A stretch of DNA of 64,000 nucleotides from Sitta carolinensis (lineage: Eukaryota > Chordata > Aves > Passeriformes > Sittidae). Both the position numbers and the translations under genes were made by a program. The notes beneath the pieces were generated by a model. It had not been told where the DNA came from and searched no databases. It was given only the letters and a program-made list of their open reading frames with translations. The stretch spans positions 65,098,863 through 65,162,862 of the forward strand of contig CM063284.1 of the NCBI GenBank assembly GCA_032173965.1, written 5' to 3'. Shown one piece after another: positions 39,401 through 50,000 of the stretch; within the stretch, counting starts at the first letter, position 1, and every line of letters starts with the position of its first letter.

Positions 39401-39965
39401 TTTCTGCACCTACGATTTGCTAAGGAAACTTTCCTGTCTGACAGCCCAGGAGCCACCCTGGCAGACACACTCTGATCACCAGAGTTACAATGCTGGGACT
39501 GAAGTCTCTTCGCAGCAAGCTCGACTCCCTCCACTCTCCCACCCTCACATAGTCAGACATGATTTCCTTGCCGGCTCGACCCCGGTTCCCCACAGCAGAG
39601 TCTCAGACCTCTGGTCCCTTAAGATAATTTTTTCATGGTGCAACAACAGAGTAACAGCCCAAGCTGGTGCCTCAGAGGAGGGATCCTCGAGGATCCCCCG
39701 GACTTTTACACCCTCCCAGTCTTATGCATGCCATAGTCTGAGGTCTTCCAGCGGATTCCTGGATTCCTGCTGTGTCCCTGGTCCCCTGGCAGGGCCACAG
39801 ATCCGCGGGCCTTTTGTTGTGCAAAGGGTCGGCACCACTTCCAGGCCTCTTGCCCCGGGCTCCTGCCACCCGGAGCTCAACCTGCAGCTCCCACTGCGGC
39901 TGCACAACCTGCGCCGAATGGATTCCCCAACAGGTTTTATGGAGTCAAACGTTCAGGTATTTTAG
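39401..39965. other. GC-elevated block of unknown origin
   Basis: GC and CpG are clearly higher than in the flanks, with about seventeen CpGs. A 196-codon plus frame (39375-39965) spans it, but higher GC lengthens chance frames, its reading (Ser/Pro/Leu/Arg-rich) matches no family I know, and no splice borders stand out. It could be a degraded LTR or other repeat, a small regulatory CpG element or a real but unfamiliar exon. Confidence 0.35.
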
Positions 39966-41494
39966 GAAAACCACGTGAGGCTGAAACTCCTGTCAGGATT
40001 GCTCAGGAAGCAAGAGAAAACTAAAACACTTTTCCACATTTGTCAGCGGTTTTCTAGCCAGAAAGCATCTTCCAACAACCCTTGTCTCATGCAAATAAAT
40101 CCAAGAAGTTAAACAAAATCTGGCATCAGGCTTTCAGATACAGATCTTCAGCTTCGGGTGGGGGAAGTACAGAGGGGAGGGAAAACACACAAAGCATCAT
40201 CCTATTTGTAACATTTCCTATAGAATCCTTACATGGAACATGTAAGTGTGGAAGAATTCCCCGTGGGATATTTCTGCCGAAATATCAGCATACAGCAGAG
40301 GATCACACTAGCTCTTGACCTACCTGCACTTTCTTACTTTTCAAACATTCTTAGGAATGCTAACAGTTCAATGAGCAGTTTGTTCATTTTCTGATACAGG
40401 ATGTGAAATCTCTCAAACCTATGGAACACTACTTACGCACAAGAACTTAAAGAAGAAAATGACTGGTGTAATAACACTCTTCCATCTAAACAAACATTTT
40501 TAAATGACAAGTTTCTGCTTCTTTTTATAGTAATACTACTTCATGTTTACAGATTTTTCTTTTTAGTAAACAGTTCAAAGAATTTTTAAAAAAACGATGT
40601 GAACTTTGGAATGGCCCCTAATATAGGCAAAATTATTATGGACAGCTACTCAAAGGAGGAAGGATGTAGAATTTTTAGCGTTTGTTGTAAGTATTAATTT
40701 AGGGACACTTATATTATTTTTCAAGGCAACCAGGTTTTTGTGAAAATTTAGTTCAAGCCAAATTAAAACGGACTACTTGCAACCACCCCTTCAGTCTACA
40801 TACTGTTGAGGAATATAGTCATTAATTTTTAATGTTTCTTTTGTCTGTTGCTGCATAAAAAGACACAAACAGGAGAAAAAAATTACTGCAAATGACACAA
40901 AGGAAAGCTGGAAAGCGTTATTCTGACTAAATGATTCTTCACTAGGGTATTATTGCACGTTGAAGGAAAAAGACGAAAAAAATCCGTAACAGAGCACAGT
41001 GCCTGTCAAGCTGTTAACTCATACCACTTTATCTGCAAGCATAACAGAAATATTTAGAAATTAAATAAAACCTTATGCTAACAGGTCCATTTTCCAGGTC
41101 TTAGGCACGAACTGGAAATGGAGAAAAGTGGCTGGATGGCTTGAAGCGACCAGCACTCCCTGAACCCCGGTCCCCCTTTCCTCTGGCTGGACTGGGAAAG
41201 TCCCTGGGGCTGGGCTGAGGTTTTCAAAGACGCTAATAAACACCATCACTTCTTTACACAAGTTCTTTGGAGCGAGAGTTTGAAATCCCCCGGGGTCTCC
41301 GTAAACCGGGAGCCCTTCCCGACGCTTCCCTGCAGCACAAATGACATCCTACTGACGCTTTAATGCCACCAAGCTTTCCCGCTCGCCAGCAGGACCCTCT
41401 CCTTCGGGAAGAGATGGCTGTATGAGAGCCACGGCGGAAACACCAGGCAGGACCCACGACAGAAGTCATTCCCTCCCTCGCTTGAACAAGGAGG
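39966..41494. other. Non-coding DNA leading into the CpG island
   Basis: AT-leaning unique sequence to about 41,100, then rising GC. On the minus-strand reading this is the beginning of the long first intron. No exon is supported. Confidence 0.5.
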
Positions 41495-41542
<48 letters not shown>

Positions 41543-41543
41543 G
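41495..41543 (+). repeat. A40G9 homopolymer pair at the CpG-island edge
   Basis: Forty A residues (41495-41534) run directly into nine G residues (41535-41543). It marks the left border of the large CpG island. Frames through it give poly-Lys or poly-Phe and are artefacts. Confidence 0.95.
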
Positions 41544-42341
41544 ATGGAGAAACGGGCCTTTGCGATCGCAGTGGTCACATCCCCCCGTATCCACCCAAAA
41601 ATTGGGGAGCGGGGCGGGAGGCAGCCCGCCCCGGGTCCCGGGGAGCCGCCGGTATGTGCGAGCGGGACTGCGAGGGGAAGGGAAGGGGAAGGGAGGGAGG
41701 CAAAAAAATCCATGAATGAATAAAGAGGGAGGAGCCTGGGAAAACCCCTCTGCAACGCCGCACCGAACAAAGCGCTGCACACATGCCGCGGGGGGGTGGG
41801 GGGGAAGGGGGGGAGAGGGACGGGGGGCGGCCGCGGCCCGGCACCCAGCGGGGACGGCGGCGGGGCCGAGAGGAGCCGGGCCGGGGCTCCGCGCATCCCA
41901 GTGCCCCCGAAAGCCCGGCTGCAGACCCGGCGCGGAGCGGGGGGCGCCCGGACAAACCCACCCGGAGCCGGGCGCACCGGCACCCCCGGGGGCAGCGCGG
42001 GCGGGCGGGCGCAGCCGGAGCGCGGAGTCCCCGGGCGTCCCGGAGGGGCCACGGCGGAGCGCGGTGGGTTGAGGGGGGGGATCGGGGCCTGCGGTCCTCC
42101 CCGTCCCCGCCCGCCCGTTCCCCCCCTCCCCCCGCCGCCGGCGGAGGACACATTGTGTTGTGGCTGCCGCAGCTCCACGCCGAGGGGGGCGGCGGGGGGC
42201 GGCCGTCCCGCACCGCAGCCCCCGTCCTCAGCGCCTCCCGAGCCCCCTCCCGCCCCCCGCGGGGCCCGATGCAAACCTGGCGGAGGGGCCGGCGCGGCGG
42301 CTGATGGCGGCGGCAGCGGCGGGGAGCGCGGCGACCCCTGC

Positions 42342-42423
42342 GCGGCGGCGGCGGCGGCGGCGGCGGCGGGAGGGAGAGGGAGGGAGGGAGGGAGAAAGAG
42401 CCGGGGGAGCGGGGGGGGGGGGG
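42342..42423 (+). repeat. CGG repeat, GGGA-rich tract and G13 run
   Basis: A (CGG)n run of about nine units (42342-42370) is followed by GGGA-rich sequence and then a run of 13 G (42411-42423). CGG repeats in CpG-island 5' UTRs are common and can be length-variable. G-runs this close together could form G-quadruplexes on the plus strand. Function is not shown. Confidence 0.85.
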
Positions 42424-42436
42424 CCGGGAGCCTCCT

Positions 42437-42463
42437 TCACTTGACAACCTCAAACACAAACAT
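42437..42463 (-). other. Short candidate uORF (minus strand)
   Basis: An ATG with G at -3 opens eight codons (MFVFEVVK) and a TGA, inside a patch of lower GC in the middle of the CpG island. If a minus-strand transcript starts upstream of 42,463 and is unspliced here, this would be a uORF. A chance short frame is equally possible. Confidence 0.2.
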
Positions 42464-42970
42464 GACCCAGCGCCGCCGCCACAGCCGCCACCGCGCCCGC
42501 ACACACACGCACACGCACACAGAGAGCCCGGCAGCGGCACCCACCCCTCCTCCATGCACCGTCCCCCCGGGCCGGCCAAGGCGCCGCCCCCCGGCACGGC
42601 CCCGCTCCGCAGCCCCCCGGCCCCCGGCCGCGCCCGCCCCCCGCGGCAGCAGACCCCTCCTCCGGGAGCCCCATCCCCCAAGTCCCACTCGGGAGCCCCC
42701 ATCGCGGCCCTGCCCCTCGGCCGTGGGGCGGTGGACGGGGAGGGGGGGGACACAATGCGGGGGAACGGGGGGCGGGGAGTGGGAGCCTCCCCTGGCAGGC
42801 GGGAGAGGCGGGGCGGGCCCGGCGGGGAGGGAGGGAGGGAGGACGGGCGGGCTCGGCGCATCCGCCGGGGTCCCCTCGGGGAGAGCCGCGCTCCCCGCCG
42901 AGCCCGCCCCGCCCCTCCCCCCGGCGCCCCGGTCACCGTCGGGCGGAGCGCGGGGGGCGGGGGGTGTTTT

Positions 42971-42994
42971 ACCTTCTCTCACTTTCTATTGCAG
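42971..42994 (+). other. Strand-ambiguous splice signal
   Basis: TTTTACCTTCTCTCACTTTC then TATTGCAG (AG at 42993-42994) is an AT/pyrimidine-rich island in extreme GC and reads as an excellent plus-strand acceptor. On the minus strand the same bases read GAGAAG|GTAAAA, a moderate donor ending a short first exon downstream of the CRE. Both cannot be assumed; RNA data would decide. Confidence 0.35.
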
Positions 42995-43012
42995 GAAGCG
43001 CGGCCGGAGCAG

Positions 43013-43020
43013 TGACGTCA
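43013..43020 (+). promoter_or_regulatory. Perfect CRE (TGACGTCA)
   Basis: The full palindromic cAMP-response element lies in the CpG island, 40 bp from the splice-like signal at 42971. CREB/ATF proteins bind this 8-mer, preferentially near CpG-island starts. It suggests a transcription start within about 200 bp on either strand. Confidence 0.6.
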
Positions 43021-43558
43021 CCGGGTCTCCCGGTCCCGCCCCCTCCCCGGGTCGGGGGAGGGGTCACCGAGGGGTTTCCTCGCGGCCCGGTGGGGGAGGC
43101 ACGGCTGGCGCGCCGGGGGGCCGCTGCTGCCCCGCCGCCTCCTCCTCCTCTTCTTTCTCCTCCTTCTCACCCGTGGGACCCCCCCGGCCGCCGCTTCCCC
43201 GGCCCCTGCCTCTGCCCCTGCTCCTGCCCCGGGGCCGGGGGGGCACCTCTCCGGCGCGGCTCCCGGGAGTCTCCTCAAGGGGGGGGTCCCCGCTCGGCGC
43301 GAGGCAGCGCCTCCCCCCGACGGCCGCCGCTCGGGGCGCTGCGCGGTGCGGTGCGCGTCGCGCTCCCCCCTGGCAGGGCCCGGCCCCCGGGGCACCGGCA
43401 TGGCCAGGCGCGCACACACACACACACGGACGGACGCGCAGAGAGACGGGGCTGACGCGGAGATCCCGGAGGTTCCTCCCTGCCTCCCGCCCGGACGGGC
43501 TTCCCCGCGCCCCCGCCCGCCCGGCCCGCCGCGCCCCGGCGCCGCCGGGGAAACTCAC

Positions 43559-43597
43559 CGCCGCGCCGCGCATCCCGCCGCGGCTACAACTTTCCAT
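43559..43597 (-). CDS. Candidate 5' coding exon of an unidentified minus-strand gene
   Basis: The minus strand has GCCCGGGATGG, a good Kozak context (G at -3 and +4), opening 13 codons (MESCSRGGMRGAA) that end exactly at GCG|GTGAGT, a strong donor at 43559/43558, phase 0. A second in-frame ATG lies at codon 9. It is a partial CDS: no downstream exon could be assigned, so the protein is unknown. The leader may begin a signal or unstructured N-terminus; thirteen residues are too few to say. The setting, a large CpG island followed on the same strand by tens of kilobases without clear exons, fits a gene with a very long first intron. The frame read on past the donor becomes Arg/Pro/Gly-rich and is not credible. 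The alternative is a 5' UTR exon whose ATG is a uORF. Confidence 0.35.
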
Positions 43598-43962
43598 CCC
43601 GGGCAGCAGCCGGCGTCGGCAGCGAGCCCCTCCGCCGCTGGAAGTGGGCGGGGGAGGAAATACGAGGAGGAGGCGCGTCGTGCACTCCGCCGCGGCGCCC
43701 CTTTTTTGGCCCGGGACGCGGGTTTTTTGCCGGTGGGGGCTGTGCCGCCGCGTTCCGTTTCCTGCATCAGCTGCGAGGGTGTGTGTGCAAAGCCCACACG
43801 TGTGCCTATGTGTGTGTGCGCTCGCCGTGCCGGGTCACCCTGCCCGGCCAAGGGCTGGCCTTCCTTCTCCCTCGCCGCGGGCAAGGGAGCTCTGGGCCGC
43901 CCTCCAAAAGGCAAGGGGGCCCGGTCTGGGCTTTGGGTTCTGAGGAGGGGGATTTGGCGGGG

Positions 43963-44016
43963 TTTTTTTTGTTTTTTTTTTTTTTTCTTCTTCTTTTTTT
44001 TTTTTTTTTTTTTTTT
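43963..44016 (+). repeat. T-rich tract at the right edge of the CpG island
   Basis: Runs of T (8, 15 and 23 nt) separated by G or CTTC. It mirrors the A40 tract on the left edge, so the CpG island lies between an A tract and a T tract on the same strand. Confidence 0.9.
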
Positions 44017-47000
44017 GTCACCCAAACTCCCCGTCAAAGCAGTGTTGGCAGCTTTTCATTGCCGCTCGGGTTTTCCATCGGGTATTGCTTTTGAAGCCAG
44101 TACGTGATGTCTTTAGCAAATAAACCCAATTAAATATTTCTTGCATCACCGCCGCGTTCTCCCTCCTCCCGTCCCTGCACTCCCCTGGCAGTCTGTGTGC
44201 TCAGCTGTGAGCACCTTGGCCCAGCTACATCCCGCCCTTTGGAGTTCAGTGTCCAGACCAGATCCTGCCTTAAGCGAACAGGACCACCTTTCTCAGTTTT
44301 CAAGGTTTTTACGGGGCCTTCTTTCAACCTATATTTAATCAAGTTTTTAAGACAGATAAGTATTTTAATCCCCATTTCACAGGGGAGAAACCCAGGCGGG
44401 AAGATACAGAGTAGCTTACTGCATAGCTGTGGACTGACATGACGCCACCTCTGCCTGAGCTTTTGGCCACAGGCGCTGTCTCTGGGCTATTTTTCCTCTC
44501 GAGTTCACTTAAATTATACCTTGAGAACGCAGCTTACAGTGGTGGCAGGTTCTCTGCTGTGGGTGACCTGTCCTACGTCCTGCCCAGAGGCAACATGGGA
44601 GGCAAATGCTAGTGAAATCCCTGGCTAGTTTGCAACTGTTGGTTAGGGCTAGAGATAGTATTGATCACTGAACTGGAGATTCATGGAAAAACCATACCCT
44701 CAAAAAGTGTCTTCAGGAAAAATGTGTTCTGCTACTCCTGTTGGACAAGAAAACGATGATTCTTTATTGTTAGAGACAGTGCTTGTCTTCCCCCTTTTCT
44801 GCCTCCCTCCACCACTCCCTTCCCCATTCTTCCTTTGTCTGGCTTTTACGCTTGGGACTCTGACTTCCTAAAGAATGGAGTTGCTGTTATCATAAACACA
44901 TCAGCATGAATATGATCTTACAGGTGCCATAAGCTTAAATTAGTATACCAAGCCTAACCAGTCACAAATGCATGACCAAGTGACCTCCGAAGCTAGATCT
45001 GAACCTCTACTTGTTCTGCTCAGCTGTCCCTTAAAGTCTGTCCTGCAGGCCTCTGGGACACATTGCATCTAACTCCTTCTTTGCTACTCATTGTCGGAAA
45101 GCCTCAGGTTGTGGTCACCAGAGTCACCAGGAAGAAAGCATCAGATACTGGCCCTTCCTCACGAGATGCCTTAGGAAAAGGGAGCCATCACAGCTGCTGC
45201 TGGTGTCAAAGGGAGTTCCAGGTCACTTATCTCTTCACAAGGACCTGAGTAAGTTCAAAACAAGTTCTCCAGCTTGCAAGTTGAAATAAGATCATAGCAA
45301 ACCCCCTGCAGCCAGCGGGAAAGGTTTCTTCTACTAGAAGTAGTCAAACTGCCTCCATTGTGAAAATCCAGCCCTCTCACCACACCTATGTGCACAGGAA
45401 TGTAATAGGTGGCCTTCCTCTGCAAACAAACACAACTATCTAAACAAGACTCAATGAGGTGTCACAGGAGAGAGGTCCCCAGGCGTGCACATCTGATGGT
45501 GGCAGCTGATCCACTCTGGAACATAAAACCAATCATCAGTTTGGGTCAGAAGACAAAACGAGGAACTGAAAGTCTGGCCCCTTGGGGTTATTTCCATGGC
45601 TATGTGAAAAAGCAGCCGAGGAGGCAGCTGTGAGCTGGGGACTCTCCTCAGCCTGTTCCTTTCAAGCAAGCACAACTGCCTTGAGCCCAGTTCTATATCG
45701 TTCCAGCAGGCTGCCCCCTGGCCAGGTAAAAAATGCAATCCTAAGGGCTTTGAAAAGGCAGCATAACAAGCTGTTTATCCCAGGCAGACCACTCCATCTT
45801 TTTCTGTCTGTTTTTCCATCAGTAAAAAGGAAGTGCATACCCACTCAGTAAAGTACTTTGGGAAAAGTGCTGTGGGTGATTGCTAGTAGGAGGCACAGAG
45901 TAATCTCAAACCTGCAAATGAGGGACATTCTTTAAAACTTTTCAGTGAGATCTAAAATGCCACTTCAATATGCACACAGGAATAAAAAAAAACAATACCT
46001 TCATTGCAGAATTGAGATACTTTTAAAATTTCACCTAAAAGGAGTCCTACAGGATATAGATCCTCTTTAAATGAGTATATGTATAGCTGAACAGGGAAGA
46101 TTATTGAGGTTTTCTCTCTAAAACTCCACTGTGTTTTCAGGAGGACACCTATCTTTAAACATCTTCTAGTTTTACCTTTGAAACCTCACTCAGAAACTGG
46201 TTTTCTGTAATGGCTCACAGGTATTTTATGTATAAATATATACACATACACACCTTAGGCTCTCAAGAAACCATGATACGTTAGGTAGTCTTGAATAATT
46301 CATTGTTAAGCACCCCATGATAAATCTCTAGTTGAACAGTATGTGATTTTGCTAGAATTCTTGGGATAAATTGAATGTGAAGCACTGTGGTAAATTTAAC
46401 TATGCTGAGCGTCAAATGTGAAAACTTTACATTGTACATTACATCCTGACATGCAACTGAGAATCATTATTATTAAGGCTTCGGGGAATTTTTGAGGGAA
46501 CTTCTGAAGTTCTGAAAAGGAAAAGAACAAGACTGAGTGCTGTTCTCTATAGAAGCTGAGATTTTCTCAGAGAAGGGAAATTCCATAAGTAGTCTGTATT
46601 GAATTAACATAAAGGTTTCAGTAAAAGAACTGCTATTAGCTTATGCTCTGAGGCTTCTCATTGAGCACTACTCATACAAAAGTCAGAGGATCTTGGCTTA
46701 CCTGGTGCCAGTGGGTGCTTAGAGCTTTTCTAGGGCTTGCCACTCCTGCAGTGGGGCTGGAGAGATAGGGCAGCAACCGCTGATGTGAGGGGAGGTAATT
46801 TTCCCCTTCTCTGTAGCAGTAGCTGTCACCCAAGATACTCACAAATCTCCTTTGTCAGCAACAGCCAGACACTTTCTGCTAGGTAGGCAAAGGCAACAGC
46901 ACTGGGACCTGGTCATGCACCACTCCTCACAGCCTGCAGCTCCAAACAAGAAGCTGGTCTTTTTTGGGACATTTTGCATGGCAATATCCTTCATCTCCAC

Positions 47001-50000
47001 CCTTCTCAGGATGTCCCGAAGGCGGCTTGCTTTTCACTGCCCCTTAAGTTGGCTCAGTTCTTTCGGATTTGGAGAAACTGGTATTAGATAATGCAAACTG
47101 TTCCATCAAAGAATTTTGGCACAACCTTCCTTTTTATTTATGTGTGCACACTGCAGCTCTGTGTGGTGGTACCTGGTATGATCTCCTGTGGCCAAGAAAA
47201 GGTACAAATCTGTCCAGCTTCAGGTTAATCACGTGATATAGGGCACAGTTCACTGACAGAGCTTCACCTTTTTTCCAGGTATTGTTAACCAAACATTTCA
47301 ATGAACTTCAACATCACTGATACCATATCTACTTATTTACATCATGTCCATCTTAATGATACCAGAGCATCTCGGACAAGAATACCTGTGTTTAAGAGGT
47401 CATGCTAAAATCTCTTTTGGTGACTTTATGTCTTTCTCCCTCTTTGGAAGAGTGCCAACTGCTGGGGTACTTCCCCAAGGGTAATCACAGGACAGCTCAC
47501 GGAGGCAGGGGAAGAAATCCCATTTTAACCCTACTTCAACCACCACCACCACAGCCCAACATCAACCTTCTTTCCTCCCAGCACGAGGCCTCATGTGGCT
47601 GGTCACAGGACAGAGATCACACAAGAGACCAGCCACAGAGCAAAGCAGCCAGTGAGAAGAATACCTTCTAGCAGAGTCCCTGAAAGGTGTCCTTCGGTAC
47701 TGCAAGCCCTGGTGAGACTAGTGCCGAGCCCACACCTCCTGCAGCATCCTCCCTGCAGAGACACCTGACCAGGCCAAGAGACAGGGAGTCACCCTCAGCA
47801 CTTTCCATGTTGGCCCCGCTCCCTGGCTGGCCAAACCATTTATAACAGCATGCCAAAGTCTAAGGAGAAAAACGAAAAATAATTAAAATTGTACTGGTTA
47901 AACCACTGTTGCCTTTTTGTCCACGAGGAAGCCCCAGTGGCAGGCAGATGGTGTGGCCCTGCTGCTGCTGACCTGCCTGTAGCAGGATAAGGAGCAGGCT
48001 GGAGCACTGGCATGCTATGAATGCCTTGTACTCAGCACACCACACATCCTGCAGGGCTTTGTGGGATGTGACATTAAGCACTTCTGAGAGGGAAATAATT
48101 GCCATGCAGAATTATGAGATCTGAAATGGACGATTTGGGAGAAGGCAAAGGCTCATCTGAAGTGCGTGGTACGATACCATTTGGGTTATATTAAAGGGCT
48201 GAGCCAGCACAGACTCCTCACCTCCTCCCAGAGATGGAGCTCACCCAAGGCCCTGAGCAGAGTCTTGTGTCCAAACATGAGGCAAGTTTGAGCTTGGGCC
48301 GGTGCTCTGAAGTTAGTGTAGATGTACCCATGAAAAGCAAGTCCCAGAGCTTTTGGCTTTCCACTGAAAATTGCTTCTGTCTTTTGAGAAAGAGCTGCTT
48401 CTCTGTAGGTCAGCAGGCTCTGCACTTTCACAGCCCTTTTACTCCCTTCCACCCTGGTGTTTTTTACCTTTGAGTTATACAGGTTTCTGAACCTTTTCAT
48501 AAAGTTGCTCATATTTTCCACTGCATCTCCTTTTCACCTCACCCCACCAGTTCACTCTGATCTTTCTTTCTCAGCAGCTCTAGGTTCTGAACTGTTCATT
48601 TAAATATGGTGTGGTTCGCCAGCATTTTTTCCCAAGCTTTTTATCAGTTAAAGAAACAGGAGGCACATGAGGCACATAATACAAGTGCACCTTGCCAAGA
48701 TGCCTTCAGTGGTATGCTTTTTCTTTAAGTTCAACCACAAACATTTTAGCATATCTGAATGATTGAAAAGCACTCCAACCCATGCTTTCTTCCTCAAGTA
48801 TTTTTGCCATCCAGTGGCCCTCTAGTATTGTTTGCCACAGACGTGTGTGGGAGAGGTCTTTTAAATATCACTTTTTGAGCACATTAAGCTAGCTTAGCAG
48901 CTCTAAATTTGCAGGGTTAAAAGGAAATAGGTAAAACATACTCATTTTCTGTGGAAATGTTTTCCCTTGCCTCCTTCCCAGTACAGATATGAAGAGAAGA
49001 AATCCACAAAGGGGAAAATAATCCCCATTCTACTGAAAATTCTCAAATATGTGAAAATATATTTGATTACTGGAATGTTTACTTTGTAGGCATATTGCAT
49101 ATCACTAGGCATTGGTCAACAACAAAGCTTCAAGTTCCTTTAGCCTTTATTCCTCAGAACTATGAAGTGACATTAAATAGTACACAGAATATTTGCAGTG
49201 GTGCATCGCAAACCACACAGCTCACCTTTCATAAGCCATGCTCTATCACTTATAGATGTTCAGTCATCCTTAAATCCAAATGGCTACAAAAATAATTAAA
49301 CATACGTCTTTGCTTTGAATTATCGTGGTTCTATGTAATTTCCCAGCTTATCTGGTCGACTGAAAAATCATTTTCTCTAGTTGTGGCCAGTGATTTTATA
49401 AATCTTTTTAGTCTAAGGCTAACAAGGTTGAGCTCCAATGATGAGGAGTGTAGAAAATTTTAAAAACACACTGTAAGAAACAAAGGCAAGTTGAAAACAC
49501 AGCACTTGAAGTCTTGCAGCTGTCCCAAAATTTCACAAGGCCAGCACTGTAAAAGCCATGGATCTCATTTTCCAAAAATCCTATCACAGCAGTATGACTG
49601 CATCCTTTACCCATTTTCACACACTGATAAGCAATTACCCACGTAGCGTACAAGATAGAGAAAAGAGAGACGAAGGAGAGCTACAGTGATATGAATAAGA
49701 AACAAGGGTCAAGGCTGGCTTCTCACTGCAGTAAGAAGAGAAATAATTGGGGTTTGGTTTTTCATGGATCAGCTGCTGCAACATCCAGCCCTGTTTCCCC
49801 CTGACCCAAGCTGCTGCTCCAGCCTGGCTTGGCATCCTTCACATGGGCTTCTTCAGCTCCAGCTTCACATTGCGCCCTTTCCAGAAAGTTGTGCCATGGC
49901 TTCGTCACATTCCAGTTGAAGCCCCTTTTTATCTAAAAGGAGTAAGACATTTCCCAGCTGACTCTATCTTCCGTTTAAACACTTGAAAGGCCACATCAAA

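Larger units (their letters stand above)
41560..43900. promoter_or_regulatory. Large CpG island, main promoter region
   Basis: About 2.3 kb of very high GC with dense CpG, many GC boxes (GGGGCGGG and CCGCCCC forms), a CGG repeat and a perfect CRE. Its size is typical of developmental or broadly expressed vertebrate genes. There is no clear TATA box. The strongest gene signal is the minus-strand start exon at 43559-43597, so leftward transcription is favoured, with possible alternative first exons. Plus-strand transcription is not excluded: a convincing acceptor-like sequence lies at 42971-42994. Long frames here (715 plus, 453 minus and others) are consequences of the rarity of stop codons in GC-rich DNA; they are Pro/Gly/Arg/Ala-rich without domains. 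Confidence 0.85.

Noticed and set aside
39560..39590. tRNA T-arm-like GCTCGACCCCGG
   Set aside because: No anticodon arm, acceptor stem or matching A box around it.
42304..42444. Plus-strand start MAAAAAGSAATPARRR before the CGG repeat
   Set aside because: Reads straight into CGG and GGGA repeats; no donor or domain. Possible but unsupported.
41575..43943. Very long frames on both strands (715, 453, 304, 253 and 181 codons)
   Set aside because: GC-rich DNA has few stops; products are Pro/Gly/Arg/Ala low complexity and overlap one another on both strands.
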